NCBI RefSeq assembly: GCF_025961835.1
Contig: NZ_JAOQOK010000001.1
Coordinates: 3,100,001-3,164,000 of the forward strand
Direction of reading: 5' to 3'
Source of the DNA: Sphingobium sp. B2D3C
GTDB lineage: Bacteria > Pseudomonadota > Alphaproteobacteria > Sphingomonadales > Sphingomonadaceae
DNA length: 64,000 bases
Shown: positions 45,034 through 52,818 of the stretch, in pieces
How the letters are laid out: each line of letters starts with the position of its first letter
How positions within the stretch are numbered: position 1 is the first letter of the stretch
The notes under the pieces: model-generated
Told to the model about the DNA's origin: nothing
The model's database searches: none
What the model saw: only the letters and a program-made list of their open reading frames with translations
Made by a program: the position numbers and the translations under genes

Positions 45034-45404
45034 AAGGCAGCCCGCCCACGCCGGCGCGGCTCGCCGCCGAGAAGCGCGGCCGGCAGGGCGAGCGGATCGC
45101 GGGCTGGTGGTTGCGGCTCAAGGGCTGGACGATCCTCGCGCGGCGGGTGCGCACCCGCGCCGGCGAGATCGACCTGATTGCCCGGCGTGGCAAGATCGTC
45201 GCCTTCGTCGAGGTGAAGACGCGGGCCAGCGAGGCGCTGCTCGATGAAGCGATCGATGAGCGGCGGCTGGCGCGCGTCGCGGCGGCGGCGGAAGCGGTCG
45301 CCCATAACTGGCTGGGGCCGGATGACGACATGCGCATCGACGTGATGCTGCTTGCGCCGGGTCATCGGCCACGCCATCTGGAAAATGTCTGGCACGGCGG
45401 CTAG
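45030..45404 (+). CDS. yraN: YraN family endonuclease-like protein (UPF0102)
   Basis: This 124-residue protein starts with GTG [11 protein letters not shown] the rsmI stop. The restriction-endonuclease-like core is seen in RTRAGEIDLIARRG and IVAFVEVKTRAS (the D-ExK arrangement). No activity is firmly established for the family, although the active-site residues are present. The position after rsmI is conserved widely among proteobacteria. gshB follows after 91 bases. Confidence 0.9.
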   Translation: MKGSPPTPARLAAEKRGRQGERIAGWWLRLKGWTILARRVRTRAGEIDLIARRGKIVAFVEVKTRASEALLDEAIDERRLARVAAAAEAVAHNWLGPDDDMRIDVMLLAPGHRPRHLENVWHGG

Positions 45405-45495
45405 CGCCTGCGGTCCCGGTTGCGTCACGTGTCAGCGTCTCGGTTCAGAACAAGGCAGGGCTCGAAGCAGCCCGAACGGTGGAAGGTAAGAACGG

Positions 45496-46455
45496 ATGTC
45501 GCTCAAGGTCGCTCTGCAGATGGACCCGATGGAGTCGCTGAACATTGCCGGCGATTCGACCTTTCACATCATGATCGCCGCCCAGGCGCGGGGGCACCGG
45601 CTCTACCATTATCGTACCGATGATCTGAGCTGGCGCGGCGGACGGCTCTATGCGCAGGCGCGTGAGGTGACGGTGCAGAAGGTTGCAGGCGATCACTATC
45701 GCTTCGGCGAGGCGGTCAAGCTGGACCTTGGCCGCGATGTCGATGTGGTCTGGATGCGGCAGGACCCGCCCTTCGACCTCAATTATATCACCGCGACGCA
45801 TCTGCTGGAGCGGATCACCGGCGAAACGCTGGTCGTCAACGATCCGGTGGCCGTGCGCAACGCGCCGGAAAAGCTGTTCGTGCTGGATTTCGCGCGCTTC
45901 ATGCCGCCCACGATGATCACGCGCAGCCTTGAGGAAACGCGCGACTTCCTTGCCGAGCATAGCGAGATCGTCGTGAAGCCGCTGTACGGCAATGCCGGCT
46001 CGGCCGTGTTTCGCATTGGCGCAGATGGGGCCAATCTCGCCGCTCTGGTGGAACTTTTCGGTGAGATGTGGGTCGAAAGCTTCATGGTGCAGGCTTTCCT
46101 CAAGGACGTGGCGCAAGGCGACAAGCGGATCGTTCTCGTCGATGGCGAAGTGGCCGGCGCGATCAATCGCATTCCCGGCAAGGGCGAGATCCGCTCCAAC
46201 CTGGCCGCCGGCGGCACCGCCGCCAAGACCGAGCTGACGGCGGAGGAGCAGGAGATCTGCGCCGCGCTGGGGCCGGAGCTCAAGAAGCGCGGCCTGCTGT
46301 TCGTCGGCATCGATGTCATTGGCGGCAAATGGCTGACCGAAATCAACGTGACGTCACCGACCGGCATCGTTGCCATCGATACCTTCAACGGCACGGATAC
46401 CGGCGGCATGATCTGGGATGCGGTCGAGCGTCGACTGGCGGAGCGGGCGGCCTGA
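45496..46455 (+). CDS. gshB: Glutathione synthetase
   Basis: This 319-residue ATP-grasp enzyme joins gamma-glutamylcysteine and glycine. It begins SLKVALQMDPMESLNIAGDS, with VWMRQDPPFDLNYI, KPLYGNAGSAVFRI, NRIPGKGEIRSNLAAGG and EINVTSPTGI as family signatures. Length is normal (about 315). It is followed 50 bases later by dedA on the same strand. Confidence 0.96.
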   Translation: MSLKVALQMDPMESLNIAGDSTFHIMIAAQARGHRLYHYRTDDLSWRGGRLYAQAREVTVQKVAGDHYRFGEAVKLDLGRDVDVVWMRQDPPFDLNYITATHLLERITGETLVVNDPVAVRNAPEKLFVLDFARFMPPTMITRSLEETRDFLAEHSEIVVKPLYGNAGSAVFRIGADGANLAALVELFGEMWVESFMVQAFLKDVAQGDKRIVLVDGEVAGAINRIPGKGEIRSNLAAGGTAAKTELTAEEQEICAALGPELKKRGLLFVGIDVIGGKWLTEINVTSPTGIVAIDTFNGTDTGGMIWDAVERRLAERAA

Positions 46456-46505
46456 GGCTGCTGCAACAACCAGATGATTGATAAGCCGATGATGGGTGAC
46501 GACAG

Positions 46506-47117
46506 ATGAGCGATTGGGTCGTTCATCTGATCGATGCCGGCGGATATTGGGGCATCACCCTGCTGATGGTGCTGGAAAATGTGTTTCCGCCCATTCCGTC
46601 CGAGTTGATCATGGGCATTGGCGGCATTCGCGTCGGCCAGGGGAAGATGGATGTGGTGCCCCTGCTGGCAGCGGGGACCATCGGCACCACCATCGGCAAT
46701 CTGTTCTGGTATTATCTGGGGCTCTGCCTCGGCTATGCGCGCCTGAGACCCTTGGTCGAGCGCTATGGCCGCTGGGCAACGTTGCGGTGGCGGGAGGTCG
46801 AGTGGCTGGAGCGGATCTTCCTGCGCCATGGCGACAAGATCGTGTTCATCTTCCGCTTCATGCCGGTGTTCCGCACGATCGTCTCGCTCCCGGCCGGGCT
46901 GTTCGCCATGCCGTTCTGGCGCTTCGTCATCTGGACGACCGGTGGCGCGCTGATCTGGAACGTCGTCTTGGTCGGGGCCGGCTATTATCTTGGCGTGCGG
47001 TTCGAGCGCATCGATGATTATCTTGGCCCGCTCACCAATATCGCGGTGGCGTTTCTGGTCGTCGGCTATTTCTGGCGGCTGTTCACTTGGAAGAGCGAGC
47101 CGCGCGACCAGCCGTAA
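46506..47117 (+). CDS. DedA family membrane protein
   Basis: This 203-residue integral membrane protein of the DedA/SNARE-associated family has ENVFPPIPSELIMGIGG near the N-terminus and the conserved re-entrant motif FRFMPVFRTIVSLPAGLFAM. DedA members flip undecaprenyl phosphate or phosphatidylethanolamine in other bacteria; the lipid for this paralogue is not known. It ends seven bases from the convergent xerC. Confidence 0.9.
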   Translation: MSDWVVHLIDAGGYWGITLLMVLENVFPPIPSELIMGIGGIRVGQGKMDVVPLLAAGTIGTTIGNLFWYYLGLCLGYARLRPLVERYGRWATLRWREVEWLERIFLRHGDKIVFIFRFMPVFRTIVSLPAGLFAMPFWRFVIWTTGGALIWNVVLVGAGYYLGVRFERIDDYLGPLTNIAVAFLVVGYFWRLFTWKSEPRDQP

Positions 47118-47124
47118 TCATGTC

Positions 47125-48033
47125 TTATCCTTCCGCGCGCGGGTGCGCGTTGCGATAGACATCGAGCAGATGCACCGCATCGACCTGCGTGTAGATTTGC
47201 GTCGAGGACAGGCTGGCATGACCGAGCAGTTCCTGCAGTGAGCGCAGGTCCGCGCCGCGCCCGAGCAGATGGGTGGCGAAGCTGTGGCGCAGCGCATGCG
47301 GCGTCGTGCGATCGTGCAGGCCAAGGCGCCCGCGTGCCCCCTGAACGGCGCGACGAATCAGCGCCGGGGAAAGGGGGCCGCCGCGCGCGCCCCGGAACAG
47401 GGGTGCGTCCTTGCGCGTCGGATAGGGGCAGAGCGCGATATATTCCTCGATCGCGCTGCGCACTTGCGGCAGCAGCGGCACCACCCGCGTCTTGCTCCGC
47501 TTGCCCAGCACCCGCAGCGTTTCACCCAGCGGCAAGGCGTCGCCTGTCAGTCCCAAGGCTTCGCTGATGCGCAGGCCCGCGCCGTAGAGCAGCATCAGCA
47601 CGGCCCAGTCGCGCGCCCCGATCCATCCGTCTCGCGCGGTTTCGGCAATGTCCTCGGCAAGCGCGACGGCTTCATCCGGGCTGATCGGTCGCGGCACGCC
47701 GGGCTTGACGCGCGGCCCGCGCATCACCGGAATCGTGGCGCCCTCGCCGCCCACAAACCGCAGAAAGGCGCGCAGGGCAGAGAGCTCCCGCGCCGCCGAA
47801 CTGTTGCCGATGCCTTCCGCCCGGCGCGCCGCCAGAAAGGCGCGCAGATCGCTTGTCGTCAGCGTGGTGATGGCCGCCGATGTCGGCGCGCGGCCGTCCA
47901 TGTCCGCCATCCAGTCGAGCAGGCGTTCGGCGGTGGAGACATAGGCGCGCACGGTGTGAAGCGAGCGGCGCCGGCCTTCGGCGAGATGCGCGCGCCAGCC
48001 TTCCAGCAGCCCTGCCCGCGTTTCGCCGGTCAT
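47125..48033 (-). CDS. xerC: Tyrosine recombinase XerC
   Basis: This 302-residue protein has an N-terminal SAM-like core-binding domain (SLHTVRAYVSTAERLLDW) and the catalytic domain with arginine in LLYGAGLRISEAL. HALRHSFATHLLGRGADLRS and the nucleophile tyrosine in STQIYTQVD complete the set. With XerD it resolves chromosome dimers at dif. It overlaps the NUDIX gene by four bases, making a bolA-NUDIX-xerC operon. Confidence 0.93.
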   Translation of the reverse strand: MTGETRAGLLEGWRAHLAEGRRRSLHTVRAYVSTAERLLDWMADMDGRAPTSAAITTLTTSDLRAFLAARRAEGIGNSSAARELSALRAFLRFVGGEGATIPVMRGPRVKPGVPRPISPDEAVALAEDIAETARDGWIGARDWAVLMLLYGAGLRISEALGLTGDALPLGETLRVLGKRSKTRVVPLLPQVRSAIEEYIALCPYPTRKDAPLFRGARGGPLSPALIRRAVQGARGRLGLHDRTTPHALRHSFATHLLGRGADLRSLQELLGHASLSSTQIYTQVDAVHLLDVYRNAHPRAEG

Positions 48034-48530
48034 GACGGCACGGTGCCGGCGAGCAGCTCCTGCCAGATGTCCAGCAAATCGACCGGATACCAGGCCTCGT
48101 CATGGGCCGCCAGTTCCTGTGGCGTCCACCAGCGGTGCGAAAGCATGACGGCCTTCTCGAGATCGGTGTGACCCGCCGTGTCGATTCGCGCCTCCGCGAC
48201 GGGGACCGCGTAAAAGCGCTCCTCGGCATCGACGGGAATGCCCTCGAGCGTGACGAAGGTGACATCGCGCACCGCCACGAGCGGACCGGGTTCGAGGTCG
48301 AGCCCTGTCTCCTCGCGCAGTTCGCGCCGCGCGGCCTGCTCAAAGGTTTCGCCCCGATCGACCGCGCCGCCGGGCGTCACCCAAAAAGGCGGGCGATCAT
48401 CGGGCGTGAAGCGGAAGAGCAGCAGCCGTCCTTGCGGATCGGTGACCAGCAGGCGGGCCGCTGGACGTTTCGCGCGACGGGTCACGCCCCGCTCATTCAC
48501 CCGGCGCGCGGGCTCGAATGGCGAGGGCAT
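48030..48530 (-). CDS. NUDIX hydrolase
   Basis: This protein of about 166 residues has the Nudix box visible as GGAVDRGETFEQAARRELRE followed by ETG. It hydrolyses nucleoside diphosphates linked to another group; the substrate is unknown. ATG 48530 has AGAAGG close upstream but overlaps bolA by 38 bases. GTG 48500 would shorten the overlap to eight. The frame reads through bolA further upstream, but that part is not coding in this frame. Confidence 0.85.
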   Translation of the reverse strand: MPSPFEPARRVNERGVTRRAKRPAARLLVTDPQGRLLLFRFTPDDRPPFWVTPGGAVDRGETFEQAARRELREETGLDLEPGPLVAVRDVTFVTLEGIPVDAEERFYAVPVAEARIDTAGHTDLEKAVMLSHRWWTPQELAAHDEAWYPVDLLDIWQELLAGTVPS

Positions 48531-48777
48531 GCACCTTCTCACGCAGCAGATCGGCGAGCGCCGCGTTGACCATGCGCTGCCGCGCAACGCGGGATTGGCC
48601 GGTGAAGGAGTCGGCGACGATCTCCACGGTGAAGTGGCTTTCGCCGCTGCCATCATCGCCCATATGCCCGCGATGCTTGGCGCTGTCATTGATGACGGCG
48701 AGCTGTTGCGGGGACAGGGCATTTTCCAGCCGCTGTGCGATCTCTTGCCCGACCGGGCCTAGCGAAGCGTCAACCAT
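48493..48777 (-). CDS. bolA: BolA family protein
   Basis: This 94-residue protein has the BolA fold: VGQEIAQRLENAL, HRGHMGDDGSGESHFTVEI and the helix QRMVNAALADLL with VHALAIRA at the end. BolA proteins pair with monothiol glutaredoxins in Fe-S trafficking and affect envelope and stress genes. ATG 48777, with AGGG just upstream, is preferred over GTG 48804. It is divergent from the J-domain gene with only 50 bases between starts, an arrangement found in other alphaproteobacteria. Confidence 0.92.
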   Translation of the reverse strand: MVDASLGPVGQEIAQRLENALSPQQLAVINDSAKHRGHMGDDGSGESHFTVEIVADSFTGQSRVARQRMVNAALADLLREKVHALAIRARAPGE

Positions 48778-48827
48778 GCGCCCTATATAAGCGTTTTGGG
48801 TCACGCAGCCACAGGGAAGAGACAGTC

Positions 48828-49451
48828 GTGTCAGGGTCGGGGTTCAATCAGGGTGCATCGCGCCGCCACACGCGCTTTCACGGTCGCGTGGAAGGTGAGG
48901 CGCGCCGCTGCTCGCATCCCGGCTGCATGGAAGCAGGTGAGTTCCGCGCGCCGCCAGAGGAAAAGCGCGGCGCACCCGATGGTCCGCCGCAATGGCGCTG
49001 GTTCTGCCTGGAGCACATCCGCGCGTTCAACACCGAGTATAATTACTTCAAGGGGATGAGCCCGGAGGAGATCACGCAGGCGCAGCGTCCTTATGGCGGC
49101 TGGGAGCGAGAGACGCGGGCCTTTTCGTCGGCCGCAGCGAGTGGCACGCCGCCGCCACGCTGGGCCGATTTCTCCGATCCGCTCGATGCGATTGGCGCCC
49201 GCTTCAAGATGCGGGCAGCGGAAACCGCGCAACGGCAGGATGGCAAGCCGCTGTCTGGCGCGGATCGGTCTGCCCTCAAGACGCTTGGTCTTTCGACCGA
49301 TGCCGACCGGCGCGCCTTGCGCACCAGCTATACCGAGTTGGTCCGCCGCTTTCACCCGGATCATAATGGCGGCGACCGCGCGCATGAGAAAGCGCTGCAA
49401 GACGTGATCGCGGCCTATTCCCATCTCCGCAAGGCGCCGGCCTTCGCCTGA
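48828..49451 (+). CDS. J-domain protein with N-terminal zinc-finger-like motif
   Basis: This 207-residue protein starts with GTG after AGGGAAGAG. The N-terminal third has a Cys4-type pattern: Cys28 and Cys33 (RRCSHPGC) with Cys60 and His63 (WFCLEH), likely to bind zinc. A linker with RPYGGWER follows, then a C-terminal J-domain (residues about 148-203) with the HPD motif at 176-178 (RRFHPDHNGG). J-domains stimulate Hsp70 ATPases, and an Hsp70-like gene follows 65 bases later. Members next to bolA and cobS/cobT are common in alphaproteobacteria, but the role is unknown. Confidence 0.87.
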   Translation: MSGSGFNQGASRRHTRFHGRVEGEARRCSHPGCMEAGEFRAPPEEKRGAPDGPPQWRWFCLEHIRAFNTEYNYFKGMSPEEITQAQRPYGGWERETRAFSSAAASGTPPPRWADFSDPLDAIGARFKMRAAETAQRQDGKPLSGADRSALKTLGLSTDADRRALRTSYTELVRRFHPDHNGGDRAHEKALQDVIAAYSHLRKAPAFA

Positions 49452-49516
49452 CGGACCTTGCCGCGCCGGGTCTACGCTGCCATAGGCGCCGGCCCGCTTC
49501 CAGGAAGGTGATTGAT

Positions 49517-50824
49517 ATGGCGACCGGCACGCCGGCCCGTGCGATGGGCTTCGACTTCGGCACCACCAACAGCGTTGCCGCGATTGCCCAGGACGGCACG
49601 TCCCATATGCTGGAGTTCTCGGGCGACAAGGCGACAGGCGCCGTTTTCCGCTCGGCCCTGTGCTTCTGGGAAGAGGGCGAGAGCCGGGCGGCGCTGGCGC
49701 GCGAGGCAGGGCCGTGGGCCATCGCGGAATATCTGGATTTTCCGCAGGGCTCGCGCTTCATCCAGTCGTTCAAGTCGGTCGCCGCCAGCCCGCTGTTCGA
49801 TCATGCCAGCATTTTTGATCAGCGCATGACCTTCGAGCAGTTGGGCGAGGCCTTTCTGGAGCGCATGGTCGCCCATGCCGGTGGCGCGCTGGGCTCCGGG
49901 CCGGAGCGGCCCGAACGGATCATCGTGGGCCGGCCGGTGCGGTATGCGGGCTCGCGACCGGATGAGGGGCTGGCCCGCACGCGCTACGATGCCATGTTCC
50001 GCACCTTCGGCACCGATATCCATTATGTCTACGAACCGCTCGGCGCGGCGTTCAGCTTCGCCAGCCGCCTGTCGGAGCCGGCGACGGTTCTGGTCGCGGA
50101 CTTTGGCGGTGGCACGAGCGATTTCTCCATCGTGCGGATGCGCCCGGCGGGCGACGGGCGGCGCTGCGAGCCGCTCGGCCATGCCGGCATCGGCATTGCG
50201 GGCGACCGGTTCGATTACCGCATCGTCGATCATCTCGTGCTTCCCATACTTGGCAAGGGCAGCAGCTATCGCTCCTTCGACAAGGTTCTGGAAATTCCCC
50301 GCAGCCATTTCGCGGACTTTGCCGACTGGTCCCGACTCGCCCTGATGCGCAACCGGCGGACCATGGAAGAGCTGGCGCGGCTGCAGCGCGCTGCCGTCGA
50401 TCCCGCTGCCATCGGGCGCATGATTGCCATCATCGAGCGGGAGCTCGGCTATGCGCTCTACGATGCGGTCGGCCAGCTCAAGCGTGCGCTCTCGAGCGAG
50501 GATGAAGCGCATTTCCGCTTTGAGAGCGATGATCTGGTGATCGATGCCGATGTGACGCGTGCCCAGTTTGAGCGATGGATCGCGCCGGATGTCGCGCGGA
50601 TCGAGGAGACGGTCGATCAGGCCCTGGCAGACGCCGCATTGGACGCCGACGCCATCGACCGCGTGTTCCTCACAGGCGGATCGTCGCTCATCCCCGCGAT
50701 TCGCGCCATATTCGAACGCCGGTTCGGTGCCGAGCGGATCGCGACCGGCGGAGAACTGACATCCATCGCGCACGGTCTCGCGCTGATCGGGCTGGAGCAC
50801 GATCCGGCGGAATGGGCGGTCTGA
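49517..50824 (+). CDS. Hsp70-like actin-fold ATPase (YegD type) without substrate-binding domain
   Basis: This 435-residue protein has the nucleotide-binding fold of Hsp70: phosphate-1 MGFDFGTTNSV, phosphate-2 VADFGGGTSDFS and the adenosine motif VFLTGGSSLIPAI. It ends right after the ATPase domain, so the peptide-binding and lid domains of DnaK (about 640 residues) are missing. E. coli YegD has this form and no known function. ATG 49517 with AGGAAGG upstream is the start. It lies between the J-protein and cobS. Confidence 0.88.
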   Translation: MATGTPARAMGFDFGTTNSVAAIAQDGTSHMLEFSGDKATGAVFRSALCFWEEGESRAALAREAGPWAIAEYLDFPQGSRFIQSFKSVAASPLFDHASIFDQRMTFEQLGEAFLERMVAHAGGALGSGPERPERIIVGRPVRYAGSRPDEGLARTRYDAMFRTFGTDIHYVYEPLGAAFSFASRLSEPATVLVADFGGGTSDFSIVRMRPAGDGRRCEPLGHAGIGIAGDRFDYRIVDHLVLPILGKGSSYRSFDKVLEIPRSHFADFADWSRLALMRNRRTMEELARLQRAAVDPAAIGRMIAIIERELGYALYDAVGQLKRALSSEDEAHFRFESDDLVIDADVTRAQFERWIAPDVARIEETVDQALADAALDADAIDRVFLTGGSSLIPAIRAIFERRFGAERIATGGELTSIAHGLALIGLEHDPAEWAV

Positions 50825-50908
50825 TCCGCCTGATGGAACCCTACCTTCTATCGACAGGGCGCGCGGCAATCGGTTAGGGGCTGTGTGACTCGCAGGAAGA
50901 TGATGACT

Positions 50909-51916
50909 ATGACCGATCTGCCCAACACCAATTCCGACATGCGCAGCGAGGTGCTGCTCGATGCGCCCGATCGCGTCGTGAGCGCGCGCGAGGTGTTCGG
51001 GGTCGATATCGACATGGAGATCCCCGCCTTTTCCGAAGCGGACGAGCGCGTTCCGGATACGGACCCCGCCTATGTGTTCGATCCGGACACGACGCTCGCG
51101 ATCCTGGCCGGCTATGCCTATAATCGCCGGGTGATGGTGCAGGGCTATCACGGCACCGGCAAGTCGACTCATATCGAGCAGATCGCGGCGCGGCTCAACT
51201 GGCCCTGCATCCGCATCAACCTCGATGCGCATATTAGCCGCATCGACCTCGTCGGACGTGACGCCATCGTCCTCAAGGACGGTCAGCAGGTCACCGAGTT
51301 CAAGGAAGGCCTGCTGCCCTGGGCCTTGCAGCGTCCGGTGGCTTTGGTGTTCGACGAATATGACGCCGGTCGGCCCGACGTGATGTTCGTCATCCAGCGC
51401 GTGCTGGAAGCCGACGGCAAGATGACCCTGCTCGACCAGAACCGGGTGATTCGTCCGAGCCCCTGGTTCCGCATGTTCGCCACCGCCAACACGGTCGGCC
51501 TGGGTGACACCACGGGCCTCTATCATGGCACCCAGCAGATCAACCAGGGCCAGATGGACCGCTGGAACCTTGTGGTGACGCTGAATTATCTGCCGGCCGA
51601 GACCGAAGCGCAGATCGTGCTCGCCAAGTCCGGCGAATATGATCATCCGGGCGGTCGCGAGGAAGTCGCCAAGATGATCCGCGTCGCGGAACTGACCCGT
51701 CAGGGCTTCATCAACGGGGACATTTCCACCGTAATGAGTCCGCGCACCGTGATCTCATGGGCGCAGAACACGCTGATTTTCAAGGATGTCGGCTTCGCCT
51801 TCCGCCTGTCATTCCTCAACAAGTGCGACGAGGCGGAGCGGGCGCTGGTGGCGGAATATTACCAGCGCGTGTTCGGCAAGGATCTGCCGGAAAGCGTCGT
51901 CGGCAAGAGCGCCTGA
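50909..51916 (+). CDS. cobS: CobS-type AAA+ ATPase (annotated cobaltochelatase subunit)
   Basis: This protein of about 335 residues is a MoxR-like AAA+ ATPase with Walker [11 protein letters not shown] (about residues 79-88), Walker [12 protein letters not shown] and the sensor stretch [13 protein letters not shown]. In the aerobic B12 pathway CobS and CobT form the chelatase motor for CobN. No cobN or other cob gene is in the window. Several ATGs (50900, 50903, 50909) are possible; 50909 is best spaced from AGGAAG. Confidence 0.88.
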   Translation: MTDLPNTNSDMRSEVLLDAPDRVVSAREVFGVDIDMEIPAFSEADERVPDTDPAYVFDPDTTLAILAGYAYNRRVMVQGYHGTGKSTHIEQIAARLNWPCIRINLDAHISRIDLVGRDAIVLKDGQQVTEFKEGLLPWALQRPVALVFDEYDAGRPDVMFVIQRVLEADGKMTLLDQNRVIRPSPWFRMFATANTVGLGDTTGLYHGTQQINQGQMDRWNLVVTLNYLPAETEAQIVLAKSGEYDHPGGREEVAKMIRVAELTRQGFINGDISTVMSPRTVISWAQNTLIFKDVGFAFRLSFLNKCDEAERALVAEYYQRVFGKDLPESVVGKSA

Positions 51917-51922
51917 CGCGGC

Positions 51923-51948
51923 AAGGCGGCCCGAGCGCGGGCCGCCTT
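51923..51948. terminator. Bidirectional hairpin between cobS and the PEP-CTERM gene
   Basis: AAGGCGGCCC (51923-51932) and GGGCCGCCTT (51939-51948) form a perfect ten-base stem with a six-base loop, seven bases after the cobS stop and 14 bases from the end of the convergent gene. Tails are short, but position and strength suit a shared terminator. It would cut cobS off from cobT downstream. Confidence 0.75.
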
Positions 51949-51961
51949 CGCGAATGGGTGA

Positions 51962-52576
51962 TCAGGCGATGCGCGTGCGGGTCACCCGGTAGCGCAGGGC
52001 GACGCCGGCCAGCGCGAAGCCGGCAATCATCATGGCCCAGGTTGCCGGCTCGGGAATGGCGGGCGGCGGCGCCATCATCGCGCGCATCAGCGGGCCGGCG
52101 GTCTCCGTGTGCGACTCTGCCTGCGGCTCCGCGGCCTCGTCAAAATAGCTGCCCAGCACCGAATGGGTGAACTTGTAGGGCGCGCCTTCGAACACGGTTG
52201 GCGTCGGTTCGGTCACGGTCGCCATCGGCGTGGCGGGCGCCGGGCTGGTGAAATAGCTGTCGAGCACGGAGTGGGTGAATTTGTACTGGCCGCCCTCGAA
52301 AACGCCTTGCGAATCCGCATAGTGGCCCAGCCAATTGTTGAGCTGGGCATAATTGTTGAAGTTGCGCACGCCATCCAGGCCCTTGAAGACCATCTGCTGG
52401 CTGCCGCCGCTGTTGATCGCAAAGCTGAAATCGCGCTGCGAGAAGCTGGCCTCGGTGTGCAGAATGCTGGTCAGCAGGGCGATGCGCGCATTGAGATTGA
52501 CCGCCGCGCTGACGCTCTGGATCGGCAGGAGTGCGCCGCTCGTCAGCATCGCGGCAAGGCAGGCAGTCCGGATCAT
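51962..52576 (-). CDS. PEPxxWA-CTERM sorted exported protein with internal repeat
   Basis: This 204-residue protein has a signal peptide (MIRTACLAAMLTSGALLPIQ to SAA). Its C-terminal sorting signal AIPEPATWAMMIAGFALAG is followed by basic RYRVTRTR, the PEPxxWA form read by exosortase in alphaproteobacteria. The mature part has a 17-residue near-identical duplication, FEGGQYKFTHSVLDSYF (93-109) and FEGAPYKFTHSVLGSYF (129-145). Function is unknown; such proteins are usually surface or matrix proteins. ATG 52576 (with AGGA) is preferred over GTG 52594. It separates cobS from cobT. Confidence 0.82.
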   Translation of the reverse strand: MIRTACLAAMLTSGALLPIQSVSAAVNLNARIALLTSILHTEASFSQRDFSFAINSGGSQQMVFKGLDGVRNFNNYAQLNNWLGHYADSQGVFEGGQYKFTHSVLDSYFTSPAPATPMATVTEPTPTVFEGAPYKFTHSVLGSYFDEAAEPQAESHTETAGPLMRAMMAPPPAIPEPATWAMMIAGFALAGVALRYRVTRTRIA

Positions 52577-52818
52577 GGGCAATCGTCCTATCACAAAAAG
52601 CTGCGCGACCTAGCCGCTCCAGCACCGTCCCTTGGGGACGCTGATAGGCAGGCAGGCCGCGTTCGAAAATGGATTTAACCAAGAAATCCTAATAATTTGG
52701 GTGCTGTTCCACAGCGGCACAGTTGAGCGCGCAAAGGTTGACGAGCTGAGATGGGCCGCTCTGCCAAAGGGCAGGAGGGTTGACAGGATCGGGGCACTGG
52801 ACCAGCCCATTGTACATC

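Noticed and set aside
49472..51646. Minus-strand frame of over 700 codons across the Hsp70-like and cobS genes
   Set aside because: Long open antisense frames are common in GC-rich genes; the plus strand has clear families and motifs here.
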